The notes: a model not told the origin generated them from the sequence alone. 64,000 bases of DNA from Nocardia thailandica NBRC 100428 (GCF_000308795.1 NZ_BAGK01000167.1:30473-94472); one strand, 5' to 3'; shown: positions 36,739 through 45,074, counted from the first letter of the stretch. A program made the numbers and translations.

Positions 36739-38106
36739 TTACGAGGCTGGCAGCTCAGGCCGCCCAATCTGGTTTGCGTCGTACAGCAGCCGTAGGAGCG
36801 CTTCGGTGATATCGACGCGTTTCGTAGGCAGGGTGAACTCGCCCCGGTAATTTCGGGTCTGGTCCGCCGCAGTCAGTTCCCAGGAACCACTGACTTCCTC
36901 AGCCTCTGGCGGGACATTGTTGAGCACGAGCAGCACGAAGTCGCCGGCGATCGGTGAGTAGCGACGGGGACGAACATCGGCGAGGTTCATGAACGCCGCG
37001 GCAGAATCATCGCGAGGATTCACGAGCCGGAACCCTTCAGGTATCTGAAAGTCACTGCGCCCGAGGCCCGCGATGGCAGGCCAGCCAGGCGTTGACCCGA
37101 GCAGCGGGGGGCGTGTGCCCCACGCAGGAGGCAGGTCCGGAAGAATGTCATCCACCGCGTCCTGTGCTTTCACTATGCCAGCTACACCGGACTGGAATTC
37201 GACCTCGATCTCCACCTCGCGCAAGTACGACTGACCATGGTTCACGATCTGCAGGTGCGGTCGCTCGGCTTTGCTCCAGATCACCGCGAGCAAGAACTCA
37301 CTCCACGACTTTTTGACTAGGTATTCCCAGTTATCGAGCTCCTCGTCGAACTCCGCGGCGCTGCGGTTGTCTACGCCCAGGTAGCCGAGTGAGCCGAACG
37401 CGCGGCCGCCCTGGGCGCGGGCGCTCCCTCGGGCGAGGTGTTTGCGTACGTCGTCGATCCACTGCTGCTTCAAGCCAGATGGATACTTGGCCCGGTATGC
37501 GGCGCCTGTGACCAAAACGTCAACGTTGGCATCCGGCGGGCCGCCCGCTCGCAGCCTAGCGACGAGGTCGTCGATCTCCGCTGCGTTCGCTTCCCGTGTC
37601 TCGCTGGTTGGGCGAACGTAGACTGCCCCGTTGCGGAGCAGCGGAGTGCTCTTGGTGCCGTCCGAGAATTCCTTCTGACATGCGTAGATGGTTGATCCGT
37701 GCTCAGGCGGGTCGACCATGATGATGAGGACGACCTTGGTTGTGCCCGCTACCGGGAGTTGCCGGATCTCCCATCCAGGTTTGCTGCCGAATCCGGTGTA
37801 CTGGCCGACGCGGCTACGCAGGTCCTTCTCGTCGATCTGGGCGACGCCGTCGATTGATCCGTGTGCAACGCCGATCACCATGAGTGCGTGGCCGGCGAAG
37901 TACTTCGCCGCGACGTCCGGCATGCGGTTGGACGCACCCAGGATGTACTTCGCGACCTTCGCCTGACCGCTCTTCGTTGTGACGTCGACGTCGCTCTTGG
38001 CCTCTAGGTAGTGGGTCTCGGTCCTGTCGCCGTTGTCTCGGATGTACTCGACGATCTCCCACAGTTGCCTGTCACCCTTGGGGTAGACGGTGAGGTCAAG
38101 GTCCAT
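36739..38106 (-). CDS. AlbA_2/Schlafen-like protein, 455 aa
   Basis: Seen: N-terminal ETHYLEAKSDVDVTTKSGQA, KVAKYILGASNRMPDVAA, AGHALMVIGVAHGSIDG: the Schlafen AlbA_2 pattern (E-K in the first strand, then a helix and VIGV). The rest is unknown, with KEFSDGTKSTPLLRNGAVYV and WEYLVKKSWSEFLLAVIWSK. The family includes RNA-directed nucleases and regulators. TACGAT lies 6 bases before the ATG (leaderless). It stands alone between terminators and an upstream gap, and its base use looks less GC-biased than its neighbours, so it is moron-like; a defence or exclusion role is inference. Confidence 0.7.
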   Translation of the reverse strand: MDLDLTVYPKGDRQLWEIVEYIRDNGDRTETHYLEAKSDVDVTTKSGQAKVAKYILGASNRMPDVAAKYFAGHALMVIGVAHGSIDGVAQIDEKDLRSRVGQYTGFGSKPGWEIRQLPVAGTTKVVLIIMVDPPEHGSTIYACQKEFSDGTKSTPLLRNGAVYVRPTSETREANAAEIDDLVARLRAGGPPDANVDVLVTGAAYRAKYPSGLKQQWIDDVRKHLARGSARAQGGRAFGSLGYLGVDNRSAAEFDEELDNWEYLVKKSWSEFLLAVIWSKAERPHLQIVNHGQSYLREVEIEVEFQSGVAGIVKAQDAVDDILPDLPPAWGTRPPLLGSTPGWPAIAGLGRSDFQIPEGFRLVNPRDDSAAAFMNLADVRPRRYSPIAGDFVLLVLNNVPPEAEEVSGSWELTAADQTRNYRGEFTLPTKRVDITEALLRLLYDANQIGRPELPAS

Positions 38107-38148
38107 CACACGATCGTAAACATCGCCACCGACACGCACGATCGAGTT

Positions 38149-38562
38149 TCACCTCGGAGAGTGGTCCCACACAGGGATTCCGGCGGCGCGGGCGTGCCGC
38201 ATGCAGTGCTGGGTGCTGATCGACTTGCCGAGTGGGAACGCCAGGCACAGGTCGGCGCCGAGCCGGATCATCTCGAGGTTGCGGCGCGGGCCGGCGGCCG
38301 GGCAGTACGGGGTTCCGTCGCGGCGATACCGCGGCGCGTGCTTGCAAGCAGGGTCGCAGTGCTCCCAGTCGGCCGGATGCGGCTCGAGCGGCAGACCAGC
38401 GCTCCCCCAGATGTCCGCCGCGATCGAGTCGGCGCCCTCGGCCGCCCCGTGTACGAGGATGATCGGGCCCGGTTGCAGGTGACGCCACGCCGCGGCGAGC
38501 GCGTCCCGGATGACCTGCCGATCGGTCCAGTCCCGCGAGCCGGTGACCAGCAGTCGTTTCAC
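38149..38562 (-). CDS. SLOG-family protein (DUF2493-like)
   Basis: Seen: KRLLVTGSRDWTDRQVIRDA, IILVHGAAEGADSIAADI, then AGPRRNLEMIRLGADLCLAF and a STQHCMRHARAAGIPVW end. This is the Rossmann-like SLOG fold (YspA type), proposed to bind nucleotide ligands; biochemical role not settled. 137 residues, normal. Probably in the 38-45 kb leftward operon. Confidence 0.85.
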   Translation of the reverse strand: MKRLLVTGSRDWTDRQVIRDALAAAWRHLQPGPIILVHGAAEGADSIAADIWGSAGLPLEPHPADWEHCDPACKHAPRYRRDGTPYCPAAGPRRNLEMIRLGADLCLAFPLGKSISTQHCMRHARAAGIPVWDHSPR

Positions 38563-38891
38563 GCGAGGGCCACCACGTATTGCCAGTCCTGCACGTCCAC
38601 GCTGCTCACCGCATGGCCAGCGTCAGCCAGTGCCGCCGCGACCCGCGCGCCGGTCTTGAGCGCCTGCGCGATCGTGGCGAGGTCATCGAGTTCCACGACG
38701 ACATTGGCGTCCGGCGGTGAGGCCCACGGCTTACCCGCTGGCTGGTGCACGACAGAGGTGCGCCCGCCGAAGGGCTCGACCACCGGCCGGACGCGAGCGT
38801 CGAGTTCTTCCAGGTGACCGAGGGTTTCGACGTCGTTCCACCGATCGATCGTCTCGTCGGGTTCCACGAAGAGGCGAATGCTGACGGTCAT
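38559..38891 (-). CDS. hypothetical protein, 110 aa
   Basis: Seen: MTVSIRLFVEPDETIDRWND, then VVEPFGGRTSVVHQPAGKPW and an Ala-rich helix. No known motif. ATGA overlap with the SLOG gene. Function unknown. Confidence 0.58.
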   Translation of the reverse strand: MTVSIRLFVEPDETIDRWNDVETLGHLEELDARVRPVVEPFGGRTSVVHQPAGKPWASPPDANVVVELDDLATIAQALKTGARVAAALADAGHAVSSVDVQDWQYVVALA

Positions 38892-38901
38892 AGCGATCTG
38901 C

Positions 38902-39687
38902 CTACACGAGGATGCCCGCGGCGGTAGCCGCCTGGACCCAGGTGTGCCATTCGTCGACCATGGCGTCGGCGAAGGCGAGGTCGGTGATGCCGGCGGGGTC
39001 GAGGATCTGTTTGGCGTCGAGGTTGTCGATCAGGCCGGGCACCTCAAGGTCGTCCATGCTGTCCCAGTACGGCGCGTTGACGAGCGTCAGGACCTTCACG
39101 AACACGGGGTACCGCTTCAGCTCCTGCAGGATGCGGGTGACCTGCGGCCGGTCGGTCGGGTCGTCGTCGGTCACGATCACCACGTACAGCGGCGCGGTCG
39201 TGGTCTTCGCCATGTCGAGCACGACCTCCAGAGCCGCGGCGAGGTAGGTGCCGCCCATCTGGTTCGGGCGGAAGATGTCGCGGTCGACGACGCCGGCGTA
39301 GTTGTCGAGGGTGACCTCGACGGTCGGCCAGACGCGGGAGTCGAACGGGATAACCGGGATCCGGCCGTCGCCGTCGATCTGCAACGCGAAGGCGAGGGCG
39401 CGGTCGACGAGCTGCTGCACCATGCCGCGCCGGTAGCCGGAGTCCATGGAGTAGGAGTGGTCGAGGATCATGGCGGCCTCGGCGCGGACTCCGTCGAGAC
39501 CGGCCTTGGACAGCGAGATGCCCGCCTTGTCGAACTTCTTTGCCAGGTCGACCCCGGCGGCGGCGACGGTCGTGCGGGAGACGGCGGGGCCGGTGCCTTT
39601 GGTGAGGGTGACGGTGCGGGCCGCGGCCTGCACGCTGGCGGCGACTTCGGCGGTGGCCTGGGGGCGGGTGCGGGTGAAGATGCCCAT
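38902..39687 (-). CDS. VWA-domain protein (TerY-like)
   Basis: Seen: 261 residues; VWA core with MIDAS AAMILDHSYSMDSGYRRG (DxSxS), IPVIPFDSRVWPTVEVTL, later PLYVVIVTDDDPTD and FVKVLTLVNA. The N-terminal 60 residues (TVTLTKGTGPAVSRTTVA, VDLAKKFDKAGISLSKAGL) resemble TerD-type flanks, so it is closest to tellurium-stress VWA proteins. No TerD or chaperone partner is nearby. Acts in the cytoplasm, probably as a metal-dependent binding scaffold. Confidence 0.85.
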   Translation of the reverse strand: MGIFTRTRPQATAEVAASVQAAARTVTLTKGTGPAVSRTTVAAAGVDLAKKFDKAGISLSKAGLDGVRAEAAMILDHSYSMDSGYRRGMVQQLVDRALAFALQIDGDGRIPVIPFDSRVWPTVEVTLDNYAGVVDRDIFRPNQMGGTYLAAALEVVLDMAKTTTAPLYVVIVTDDDPTDRPQVTRILQELKRYPVFVKVLTLVNAPYWDSMDDLEVPGLIDNLDAKQILDPAGITDLAFADAMVDEWHTWVQAATAAGILV

Positions 39688-39689
39688 GG

Positions 39690-39932
39690 TCAGGTGCTCC
39701 GTTCGGTGGGGTGGTCGAGGACGGTGAGGACGGCGTCGGCGAGCTGGTAGCAGTCGATCGCGGCTTCGCCGTCGTAGCCGGCGTTCGAGTCGATGCCGAC
39801 GGATCCGCCGCCGTCCATGCCGCATCGGCCGAGCTGGTGGAGCATGTTGATGCTCAGCGCGTGCGCGATGCACTCGCGCCGGAACGCGGGGTCCTTCAGG
39901 TCTTCGGCGAGGTCGTCCCAGAACACGCTCAC
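39690..39932 (-). CDS. hypothetical protein, 80 aa
   Basis: Seen: SVFWDDLAEDLKDPAFRREC then SNAGYDGEAAIDCYQLADAV. Acidic. Immediately upstream of the VWA gene, possibly its partner. Function unknown. Confidence 0.58.
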   Translation of the reverse strand: MSVFWDDLAEDLKDPAFRRECIAHALSINMLHQLGRCGMDGGGSVGIDSNAGYDGEAAIDCYQLADAVLTVLDHPTERST

Positions 39933-39938
39933 GGCGGC

Positions 39939-40493
39939 CTACCCGTAGGTGCAGTTGAGGTGCCAGCCGGGTTCGGCGTCGCCGACGTCCAGGCCGAGCA
40001 GTTCGACGAACCGCGCGAGCTGGCCGCGCCATTCCGGCTGCTCCACCAGCGGGTTCAGGCGTGTGGAGCTCCACCCATACACGTGCTGAACCGACGCCTT
40101 GATACGGACGGCGTACTGCGGGTCGCCGCCGTCGCATCCGTAGGAGTCGAGCTCGACCGGGACCGTGGCGAGTAGTTCGCGCCTGCGGTCTCGGCTGGCT
40201 GACCACGCCTGGTAGTCCGGCGAGGTCTCCTGGAACGTCTGCTGGCGGTCGCGGATCGTCTTCTCGGCGAGCTCGCGTGCCTCGCGCGGGAGTCGCCACA
40301 GCTCCTGACGCCCGTCTGGGTAGTCGGCCGGGAACGGGACTTCGATCCAGCCGAGGCGGCGGGCGAGTTCGTCTTCCCAGTCCTCGTCGTCCTGCATCCA
40401 CTGGGGTTCGTTGGTGGTGTCGGTGTCGTAGTTGTACTCGGGTTCGGGGAGGTCGTAGCCGAAGTACACGTCGGCTGAGGGGCTGCTACCCAT
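39939..40493 (-). CDS. hypothetical protein, 184 aa
   Basis: Seen: acidic N-terminus (VYFGYDLPEPEYNYDTDTTN), helical middle RLPREARELAEKTIRDRQQT, and a C-terminus ending PGWHLNCTYG. No known motif. Function unknown. Confidence 0.58.
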   Translation of the reverse strand: MGSSPSADVYFGYDLPEPEYNYDTDTTNEPQWMQDDEDWEDELARRLGWIEVPFPADYPDGRQELWRLPREARELAEKTIRDRQQTFQETSPDYQAWSASRDRRRELLATVPVELDSYGCDGGDPQYAVRIKASVQHVYGWSSTRLNPLVEQPEWRGQLARFVELLGLDVGDAEPGWHLNCTYG

Positions 40494-40797
40494 GGTGTCC
40501 TCCGAGGGGTTCGTCCTTGTAGGTGCGGGTGCCGTAGAAGTCCCGCTCGCTGGGCGCCAGCGAGTCGAGCGCCCAGTTGAAGATGTCGCAGATGGTCTGC
40601 ATCGCCTCGGCGTCCTTCTCGTCGTAGAACGCGCCAAGCTCGCCGGTGCCGCCACCGTCCCAGTTGATGGCCATGATCGGGCGGGAGCCGTCGCCGGGTT
40701 TCGATCCGGCGGGCCACCACACGCACAGGCGGCCACCGTCATTGGCTTTCGCCCACGCGAGGGCGCGCTGAGCCATCTCGGGGTGGATGTCGGTCAT
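40486..40797 (-). CDS. hypothetical protein, 103 aa
   Basis: Seen: MTDIHPEMAQRALAWAKAND, GRLCVWWPAGSKPGDGSRPI, IMAINWDGGGTGELGAFYDE. ATG 40797 overlaps the upstream stop (ATGA). Function unknown. Confidence 0.6.
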   Translation of the reverse strand: MTDIHPEMAQRALAWAKANDGGRLCVWWPAGSKPGDGSRPIMAINWDGGGTGELGAFYDEKDAEAMQTICDIFNWALDSLAPSERDFYGTRTYKDEPLGGHHG

Positions 40798-40970
40798 TCG
40801 GTTGGTCTCCATTCGCCCTGGGTGCTGGTCCAGAGGCGTTGTAGTGGTCGGCCGGTGAACGCGGCGACGTCGCGGGCCTCTTCCTCGTCCGAGGTTTCGA
40901 TGATGGCGAGGCCGTGTTCGTCGCGGACCGACCAGAGGTTGGTGGGCTGCCAGTCCGCCATGACGGTCAT
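40794..40970 (-). CDS. hypothetical protein, 58 aa
   Basis: Seen: MTVMADWQPTNLWSVRDEHG then LAIIETSDEEEARDVAAFTG. Not on longer-ORF lists but flanked by ATGA overlaps on both ends, which supports it. A small beta-alpha protein of unknown role. Confidence 0.6.
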   Translation of the reverse strand: MTVMADWQPTNLWSVRDEHGLAIIETSDEEEARDVAAFTGRPLQRLWTSTQGEWRPTE

Positions 40971-41092
40971 GCGTCGTCGTCCTGGTTGCGGCGGGTGAGT
41001 AGTTCGGTGGCCCAGCGGCGGCGATCGGCTATCTGCTGGTCGGTGAGGTGCACGCGCTCGGGCTGCATGTCTTCCTCGGTGAGTGCGGACAT
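40967..41092 (-). CDS. hypothetical protein, 41 aa
   Basis: Seen: MSALTEEDMQPERVHLTDQQ then IADRRRWATELLTRRNQDDD. GGGGAG precedes the ATG, which overlaps the DUF3310 stop. Function unknown. Confidence 0.58.
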   Translation of the reverse strand: MSALTEEDMQPERVHLTDQQIADRRRWATELLTRRNQDDDA

Positions 41093-41664
41093 CAGCGCTC
41101 CCCGATGTTCGGGAAATTGCCGGATTCCGTGTCGCGCGGAATCGGCGAGTTTCCCGAACATTCCAGGTCAGAGCGGCGGAACGCGCGCGGCTTCACCGCG
41201 GCCTCGGCCAGCTTCGGCGCCGGGTCAGCCTGGTCGCCCTCGGCCATCAGCTTGTCGAACTGGTCGGCGGGCAACACGATCGGCGCGCACTCGTACTCGG
41301 CGATGGCCTGTTCCACGAGCAGCAGCGCGCTCTCGTAGTCGTCGCTGACGGCGATCAGCTCCAGCGCCTGGTACACGGCGGGCGCGTTCGGGAGGGCGCG
41401 CAGTGGGCCGGCGACGTGGTCCTCGATCAGCTCAGACACAATCCACGCGGCATCAGGGAGGACCGAGATCCTGCGGTCCTCGAGCGCCCACTTCAGGTAG
41501 ACCGCGGCCTTGCGGAGGTCTTCGACGCCGTTCTTCTCGCGGTGCCGCCAGATGTACTTGAAGGCATTCCCGGCGCAGAACGTCATGTGCCGCGTGATCG
41601 CGATGCATTCGCAGGTGAACCGCGACTGCGTGTAGTGCGCGGGGTGATTCACAACGTCGGTCAT
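41092..41664 (-). CDS. DUF3310 protein (phage nucleotide kinase-like)
   Basis: Seen: DUF3310 core at the N-terminus: VVNHPAHYTQSRFTCECIAI, CAGNAFKYIWRHREKNGVED, LRKAAVYLKWALE. This small domain is common in phages and often labelled nucleotide kinase; true activity unsettled. About 110 extra C-terminal residues are unrelated; the last 18 codons lie on one side of a 25-bp inverted repeat. Confidence 0.87.
   Translation of the reverse strand: MTDVVNHPAHYTQSRFTCECIAITRHMTFCAGNAFKYIWRHREKNGVEDLRKAAVYLKWALEDRRISVLPDAAWIVSELIEDHVAGPLRALPNAPAVYQALELIAVSDDYESALLLVEQAIAEYECAPIVLPADQFDKLMAEGDQADPAPKLAEAAVKPRAFRRSDLECSGNSPIPRDTESGNFPNIGER
41105..41161. repeat. 25-bp inverted repeat
   Basis: Arms 41105-41129 and 41137-41161 pair with only a few mismatches around a 7-base loop; outer ends ATGTTCGGGAAA and TTTCCCGAACAT. 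It overlaps the C-terminal codons of the DUF3310 gene. Confidence 0.65.
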
Positions 41665-41673
41665 CGGGTCCTC

Positions 41674-41901
41674 CTAGCAGCCTCGCCGCTGGGTCTTGCG
41701 GGCTTTGCGGGCGGCGCGGTTGCGGGCGCGCCGGCGGGCCTTCTCGGCGTCGGGGACGGTGCCCTGGTAGACGTGCTTGCCCTGGAGGGCGAACAGGCTC
41801 GCGCGCGCGTACGGGGTGCCGAGCAGCGGTTCACGCTCGACGGCCGGCCGGAACTGCGCGGGGATGATCTGCATCAGGCCGCGGCCGATGGAGGTGGTCA
41901 T
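41674..41901 (-). CDS. basic hypothetical protein, 75 aa
   Basis: Seen: MTTSIGRGLMQIIPAQFRPA, VYQGTVPDAEKARRRARNRA and a Lys/Arg tail ending RRGC. Nucleic-acid binding is plausible from charge. Function unknown. Confidence 0.58.
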   Translation of the reverse strand: MTTSIGRGLMQIIPAQFRPAVEREPLLGTPYARASLFALQGKHVYQGTVPDAEKARRRARNRAARKARKTQRRGC

Positions 41902-41916
41902 GCGAGGGTCTCCTGG

Positions 41917-42117
41917 TCAGGCGACTTCGAGGACGAGCGAGGCGATGGAGTCGAGGATGTCGGCGACGGATTCGCGGCACTGCCGGCTCTTTCCGTCGAC
42001 CTGGACGATGGTCCGGTCGGGGTCGTCGGGGTCGGCCGCGATCACGCTGACCTGGCTGGCGCGCACGTACACCGGGTCGCCCTCGTCGTCGGTGAGGTGC
42101 AGGAAGGCGTCATTCAT
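41917..42117 (-). CDS. hypothetical protein, 66 aa
   Basis: Seen: MNDAFLHLTDDEGDPVYVRA then QVSVIAADPDDPDRTIVQVD, an SH3-like beta protein with a helical end. ATG overlaps the upstream stop. Function unknown. Confidence 0.6.
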   Translation of the reverse strand: MNDAFLHLTDDEGDPVYVRASQVSVIAADPDDPDRTIVQVDGKSRQCRESVADILDSIASLVLEVA

Positions 42118-43418
42118 GCTGTGTGGTCTCCTGAGGTGAATCGGATTGCGGTCGCATCGGCGGTGCCGAGTTCCTGCCAGCCCTCGCCTTGTGGGTCCTC
42201 GCGCCACAACCGGACGGTGACGTCCTGCGGCCGAATCGGCAGCCGCGGTCGCTGCGGCCGGTACACCCAGCGACGGGTGACCGTGTCGTACGCGGCGCGC
42301 TCGTAGGTGACGGTGTTCAGCTCGACCGTGGGGGACGGGTTCTGGAAGTCGAGCGGCGAGAACCTGGCCGGAGCCACGGTTTCCACGCGCTCGACGTTGA
42401 CCTCTACGGAACGCCCGTGCGCGTGCCCGCCCTCCATCACTCCCCCGACAGGCTTCGGCACCCATTGGGCAGTCACTGGATACCGGTCGGCCATAGCTTC
42501 CGAAGGCGTCGGCGTACCGGAGCTGACGGCCGTTTCAGAGAGGTGAATCACGACACCGGGGAAGCGCTCTCGGGCGGCGCGCTGCAGCACGGCTCGCAGT
42601 TGCAGCGCGACGATGTCGCTCCGCAGCCAGGTGCCACCACTGACTTGAACGGTGCATCGCAGGTTTTGCAGCGCGGCGACGCCCGCCATGTCCAGGACGC
42701 CGTGCATCGGCCGCCACACGCCAGCGGATGGTGGTGTGGCGGTGTAGATCTCCATCCACGGCCGCCCGCCGGGCTCGACACCGCGTTTCCAGGGGTTCGG
42801 GTTCTCCCGGTCCGCGTAGAGTTCGATTGTCTCGCGGCCGGTGCGCAGAACCCAGTGATGGTTCCAGAACCCGACACGGGCGGGAGAGTCGAGGGCTTCG
42901 AGCTCGTGCTGCATGAGGTCAACCACGTTGGCGCGCAGGCCGGTGGTGTCGTCGCAGCGCCACCAGCGCGGTTCGCCGGCCACCGGCCCCTCGTCCAGGC
43001 CGAGCGGGTCGGCGGGCAGCGACCGGAACGTCCACGGTGCCCACGGGTTCGTCGGGCTCGGGCGAAGGTAGTTGTCGGTGTACGAGCGGGGGTACTCGAA
43101 CGCTGGCGGGATCACGCCTCCGTCGTCGAACCCCGGGGACGGTTGGGCGGGTGGCGTGAATTCGCCGTCGAAGGTCGATCCGGGGCAGACGACGGGGCTG
43201 GTGTCGTCGGCGTACCGGTATTCGGGGTCGACGTAGCCGAGGCGGCGCATGAGCTGCATGCGGCGGGTGATGGCGAGGCCGTGCCAGTCGGCGTGGCACC
43301 ACGGGTGGGGGCAGGTGGTCTGGTTGACGTTGTGGTCGTAGCCGGACCGGTTGTCGTACTGGGACATCTGCCAGTCGACGAGTTCGTCGATCTCGTCCAC
43401 GATGTCGCGGTCAGGCAT
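42114..43418 (-). CDS. large hypothetical protein, 434 aa
   Basis: Seen: an N-terminal Cys/His region (HNVNQTTCPHPWCHADWHGL), an RCDDTTGLRANVVDLMQHEL block, a beta-rich middle with WNHHWVLRTGRETIELYADR and PWMEIYTATPPSAGVWRPMH, and a Pro-rich C-terminus. The middle reads like a Rossmann or oxidoreductase-style nitroreductase loop but I cannot name a family. Translationally coupled downstream to a 66-residue gene. Confidence 0.62.
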   Translation of the reverse strand: MPDRDIVDEIDELVDWQMSQYDNRSGYDHNVNQTTCPHPWCHADWHGLAITRRMQLMRRLGYVDPEYRYADDTSPVVCPGSTFDGEFTPPAQPSPGFDDGGVIPPAFEYPRSYTDNYLRPSPTNPWAPWTFRSLPADPLGLDEGPVAGEPRWWRCDDTTGLRANVVDLMQHELEALDSPARVGFWNHHWVLRTGRETIELYADRENPNPWKRGVEPGGRPWMEIYTATPPSAGVWRPMHGVLDMAGVAALQNLRCTVQVSGGTWLRSDIVALQLRAVLQRAARERFPGVVIHLSETAVSSGTPTPSEAMADRYPVTAQWVPKPVGGVMEGGHAHGRSVEVNVERVETVAPARFSPLDFQNPSPTVELNTVTYERAAYDTVTRRWVYRPQRPRLPIRPQDVTVRLWREDPQGEGWQELGTADATAIRFTSGDHTA

Positions 43419-43743
43419 CCCCGACCTCCTCGACGGTGGTCCCGTCCGGCACTTCGAGGATCAGTGCGGGGTCACCAGCGCGGTCTGGGCGCTCAGCGAA
43501 CCGGATCGGGTAGGTCCAGCGAGGGTCGGAGTGCAGAACAGACAGGACCCATTCGGCGTCGGTTACTGGCGTCGCGCCGCAGAACTCAGCCGCGACCGCC
43601 AGCTGGGCGCCGGAGGGCGCGGTGAGCAGGATCGTGACGACCTTCCGCCAGGCGTTGAACTCCTCGCGGAAGTAGCCTTCCAGTTCGACAAGGTCATCGG
43701 ACGCACCGTAGATCCGCAGCATGCACAGTTCGCGGTCAGGCAT
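43411..43743 (-). CDS. hypothetical protein, 110 aa
   Basis: Seen: MPDRELCMLRIYGASDDLVE then WRKVVTILLTAPSGAQLAVA and SDPRWTYPIRFAERPDRAGD. Starts, like 42114-43418 and 43736-44158, with MPD. Function unknown. Confidence 0.58.
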   Translation of the reverse strand: MPDRELCMLRIYGASDDLVELEGYFREEFNAWRKVVTILLTAPSGAQLAVAAEFCGATPVTDAEWVLSVLHSDPRWTYPIRFAERPDRAGDPALILEVPDGTTVEEVGDA

Positions 43744-44158
43744 CGGCGTCACCGTCCAGCCAGGCCCGCACCGCGGTGAAGTCCACCGGGGTGCGACCGG
43801 GACCTTCGACAACGAAGCTGACATCCTCGATCTGGCTGGGCGAGATGTAGCAGTCGAAGGACAGCACCGACGAGAGACGGGCGAGGTCGTAGCCGAAGCT
43901 TGCCCACACGCGGGCTTCCGGCGTGCCGTTCATCCGTGCGCGTACCTGGTCCGCGAGTTCCCCGACGACGAACATGCGGGTGATACGCCAGCCTGGGATG
44001 TTGGCCGCGCATTCGTCGAGGGTCGACACGGTCCCGAATTTGGTTGGGTCTTCGACCCACGCCTTGTACATCCACGGCGTCATGCCGAGGTATTCGCGCA
44101 GGGATCGTGGGTCGTCGCCGTCGTGCCACTTTCCCACAAGGTCGTCGAGGTCAGGCAT
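43736..44158 (-). CDS. hypothetical protein, 140 aa
   Basis: Seen: MPDLDDLVGKWHDGDDPRSL, REYLGMTPWMYKAWVEDPTK, FGYDLARLSSVLSFDCYIS. The first half resembles a helix-turn-helix (LREYLGMTPWMYKAWVE). Possibly DNA-binding. Function unknown. Confidence 0.58.
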   Translation of the reverse strand: MPDLDDLVGKWHDGDDPRSLREYLGMTPWMYKAWVEDPTKFGTVSTLDECAANIPGWRITRMFVVGELADQVRARMNGTPEARVWASFGYDLARLSSVLSFDCYISPSQIEDVSFVVEGPGRTPVDFTAVRAWLDGDADA

Positions 44159-44702
44159 CGGCGGCCTTGGCCTGCTCGTCGAACCGGATGATCGTCTCGG
44201 GGCCGACTTCGTGCAGACGCACGGTGATGTTGTCTTCCGGGAAGCCGGTCCAGATCGCGATGTAGTGCGCGGTGATACTCGCCAAGAACTGTCGATCCGC
44301 GATGTCGAGCGTGCGACCAGGGAAGTCGGTGACCCGCACATGCCAGCAATCGGGGTACGAGTGATCGATCATCGGCGTGACAAGCACGTCATAGACCGGC
44401 GGCACAGGACGGGTCGGCTCGAGTTCGCGGATGGCGGCGGCGATCAGCCGGTCGCATTCGCGGGTGTCGACCTTGTCGACGTAGCCGTGTTCGTCGAAGG
44501 TGATGGGGACGGCGCCGCCGCGGCCGAGTGCCGCGTACAGGTCCCAGACCCAGTCGGAGTTGCCGAACGGCCGCTTGCCGCTGAATCCTTCCGTGTACTT
44601 CCACACCTCGGCGAGCAGCGCGATGAGGTAGCCGCGAATGGTGTCGGCGCCGCTGTCGTTGCCGGGTTCGAGGGGGAGTTCGAGGATTTCCGCTGGGGTC
44701 AC
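44151..44702 (-). CDS. hypothetical protein, 183 aa
   Basis: Seen: GTG start at 44702; TPAEILELPLEPGNDSGADT, helical N-terminal half with LLAEVWKYTEGFSGKRPF, beta-rich second half with WHVRVTDFPGRTLDIADRQF. No known motif. First gene of the long leftward run after the hairpin at 44742. Function unknown. Confidence 0.6.
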   Translation of the reverse strand: MTPAEILELPLEPGNDSGADTIRGYLIALLAEVWKYTEGFSGKRPFGNSDWVWDLYAALGRGGAVPITFDEHGYVDKVDTRECDRLIAAAIRELEPTRPVPPVYDVLVTPMIDHSYPDCWHVRVTDFPGRTLDIADRQFLASITAHYIAIWTGFPEDNITVRLHEVGPETIIRFDEQAKAADA

Positions 44703-44741
44703 ACACTCATTCTCGAGCGCGCGTCAAACCCAGGATTTCGC

Positions 44742-44769
44742 GTGCGGCCGTGCGGATAGTGGGCCGCAC
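44742..44769 (-). terminator. hairpin after the HTH gene
   Basis: GTGCGGCC (44742-44749) pairs with GGCCGCAC (44762-44769), just past the stop of 44780-45013 in the leftward direction. Confidence 0.6.
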
Positions 44770-44779
44770 GGCCGGCGGT

Positions 44780-45013
44780 CTACTTACGGGGTTTCAGGCC
44801 GGGGGTGCCGGGTTCGATGCCGTGTTCGCGGGCGATCTTCCGTACGTGCGGGGCGGTGTACGGGGAGGCTTCGGCGACCTTGGTCGGTAATTCGCCTTCG
44901 CGTAATGCATTCACAACGGCCGCTATTACTTCTTGTCGCGCCTTTTCGACGCGCTCGTTTAGGCTCTCGTACCGCTTGGTAGCGGCTATTAGCCTGTCCA
45001 GTGCTTCCGTCAC
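44780..45013 (-). CDS. small HTH-like protein, 77 aa
   Basis: Seen: ALDRLIAATKRYESLNERVE, AVVNALREGELPTKVAEASP, YTAPHVRKIAREHGIEPG; an alpha-helical, probably DNA-binding regulator of a kind frequent in actinobacteria and their phages. TACGAT lies 6 bases before the GTG (leaderless). It diverges from 45134 across a tandem palindrome operator. Confidence 0.65.
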   Translation of the reverse strand: MTEALDRLIAATKRYESLNERVEKARQEVIAAVVNALREGELPTKVAEASPYTAPHVRKIAREHGIEPGTPGLKPRK

Positions 45014-45074
45014 GCCGCGATCGTATCGCCAGCGACAATTCCGAGGTTGCAGCAGAAACATAGAAAACGATACG

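Noticed and set aside
44742..44769. tRNA or riboswitch in the GC-rich hairpin
   Set aside because: A single stem of 8 bp after a stop codon is best explained as a terminator.
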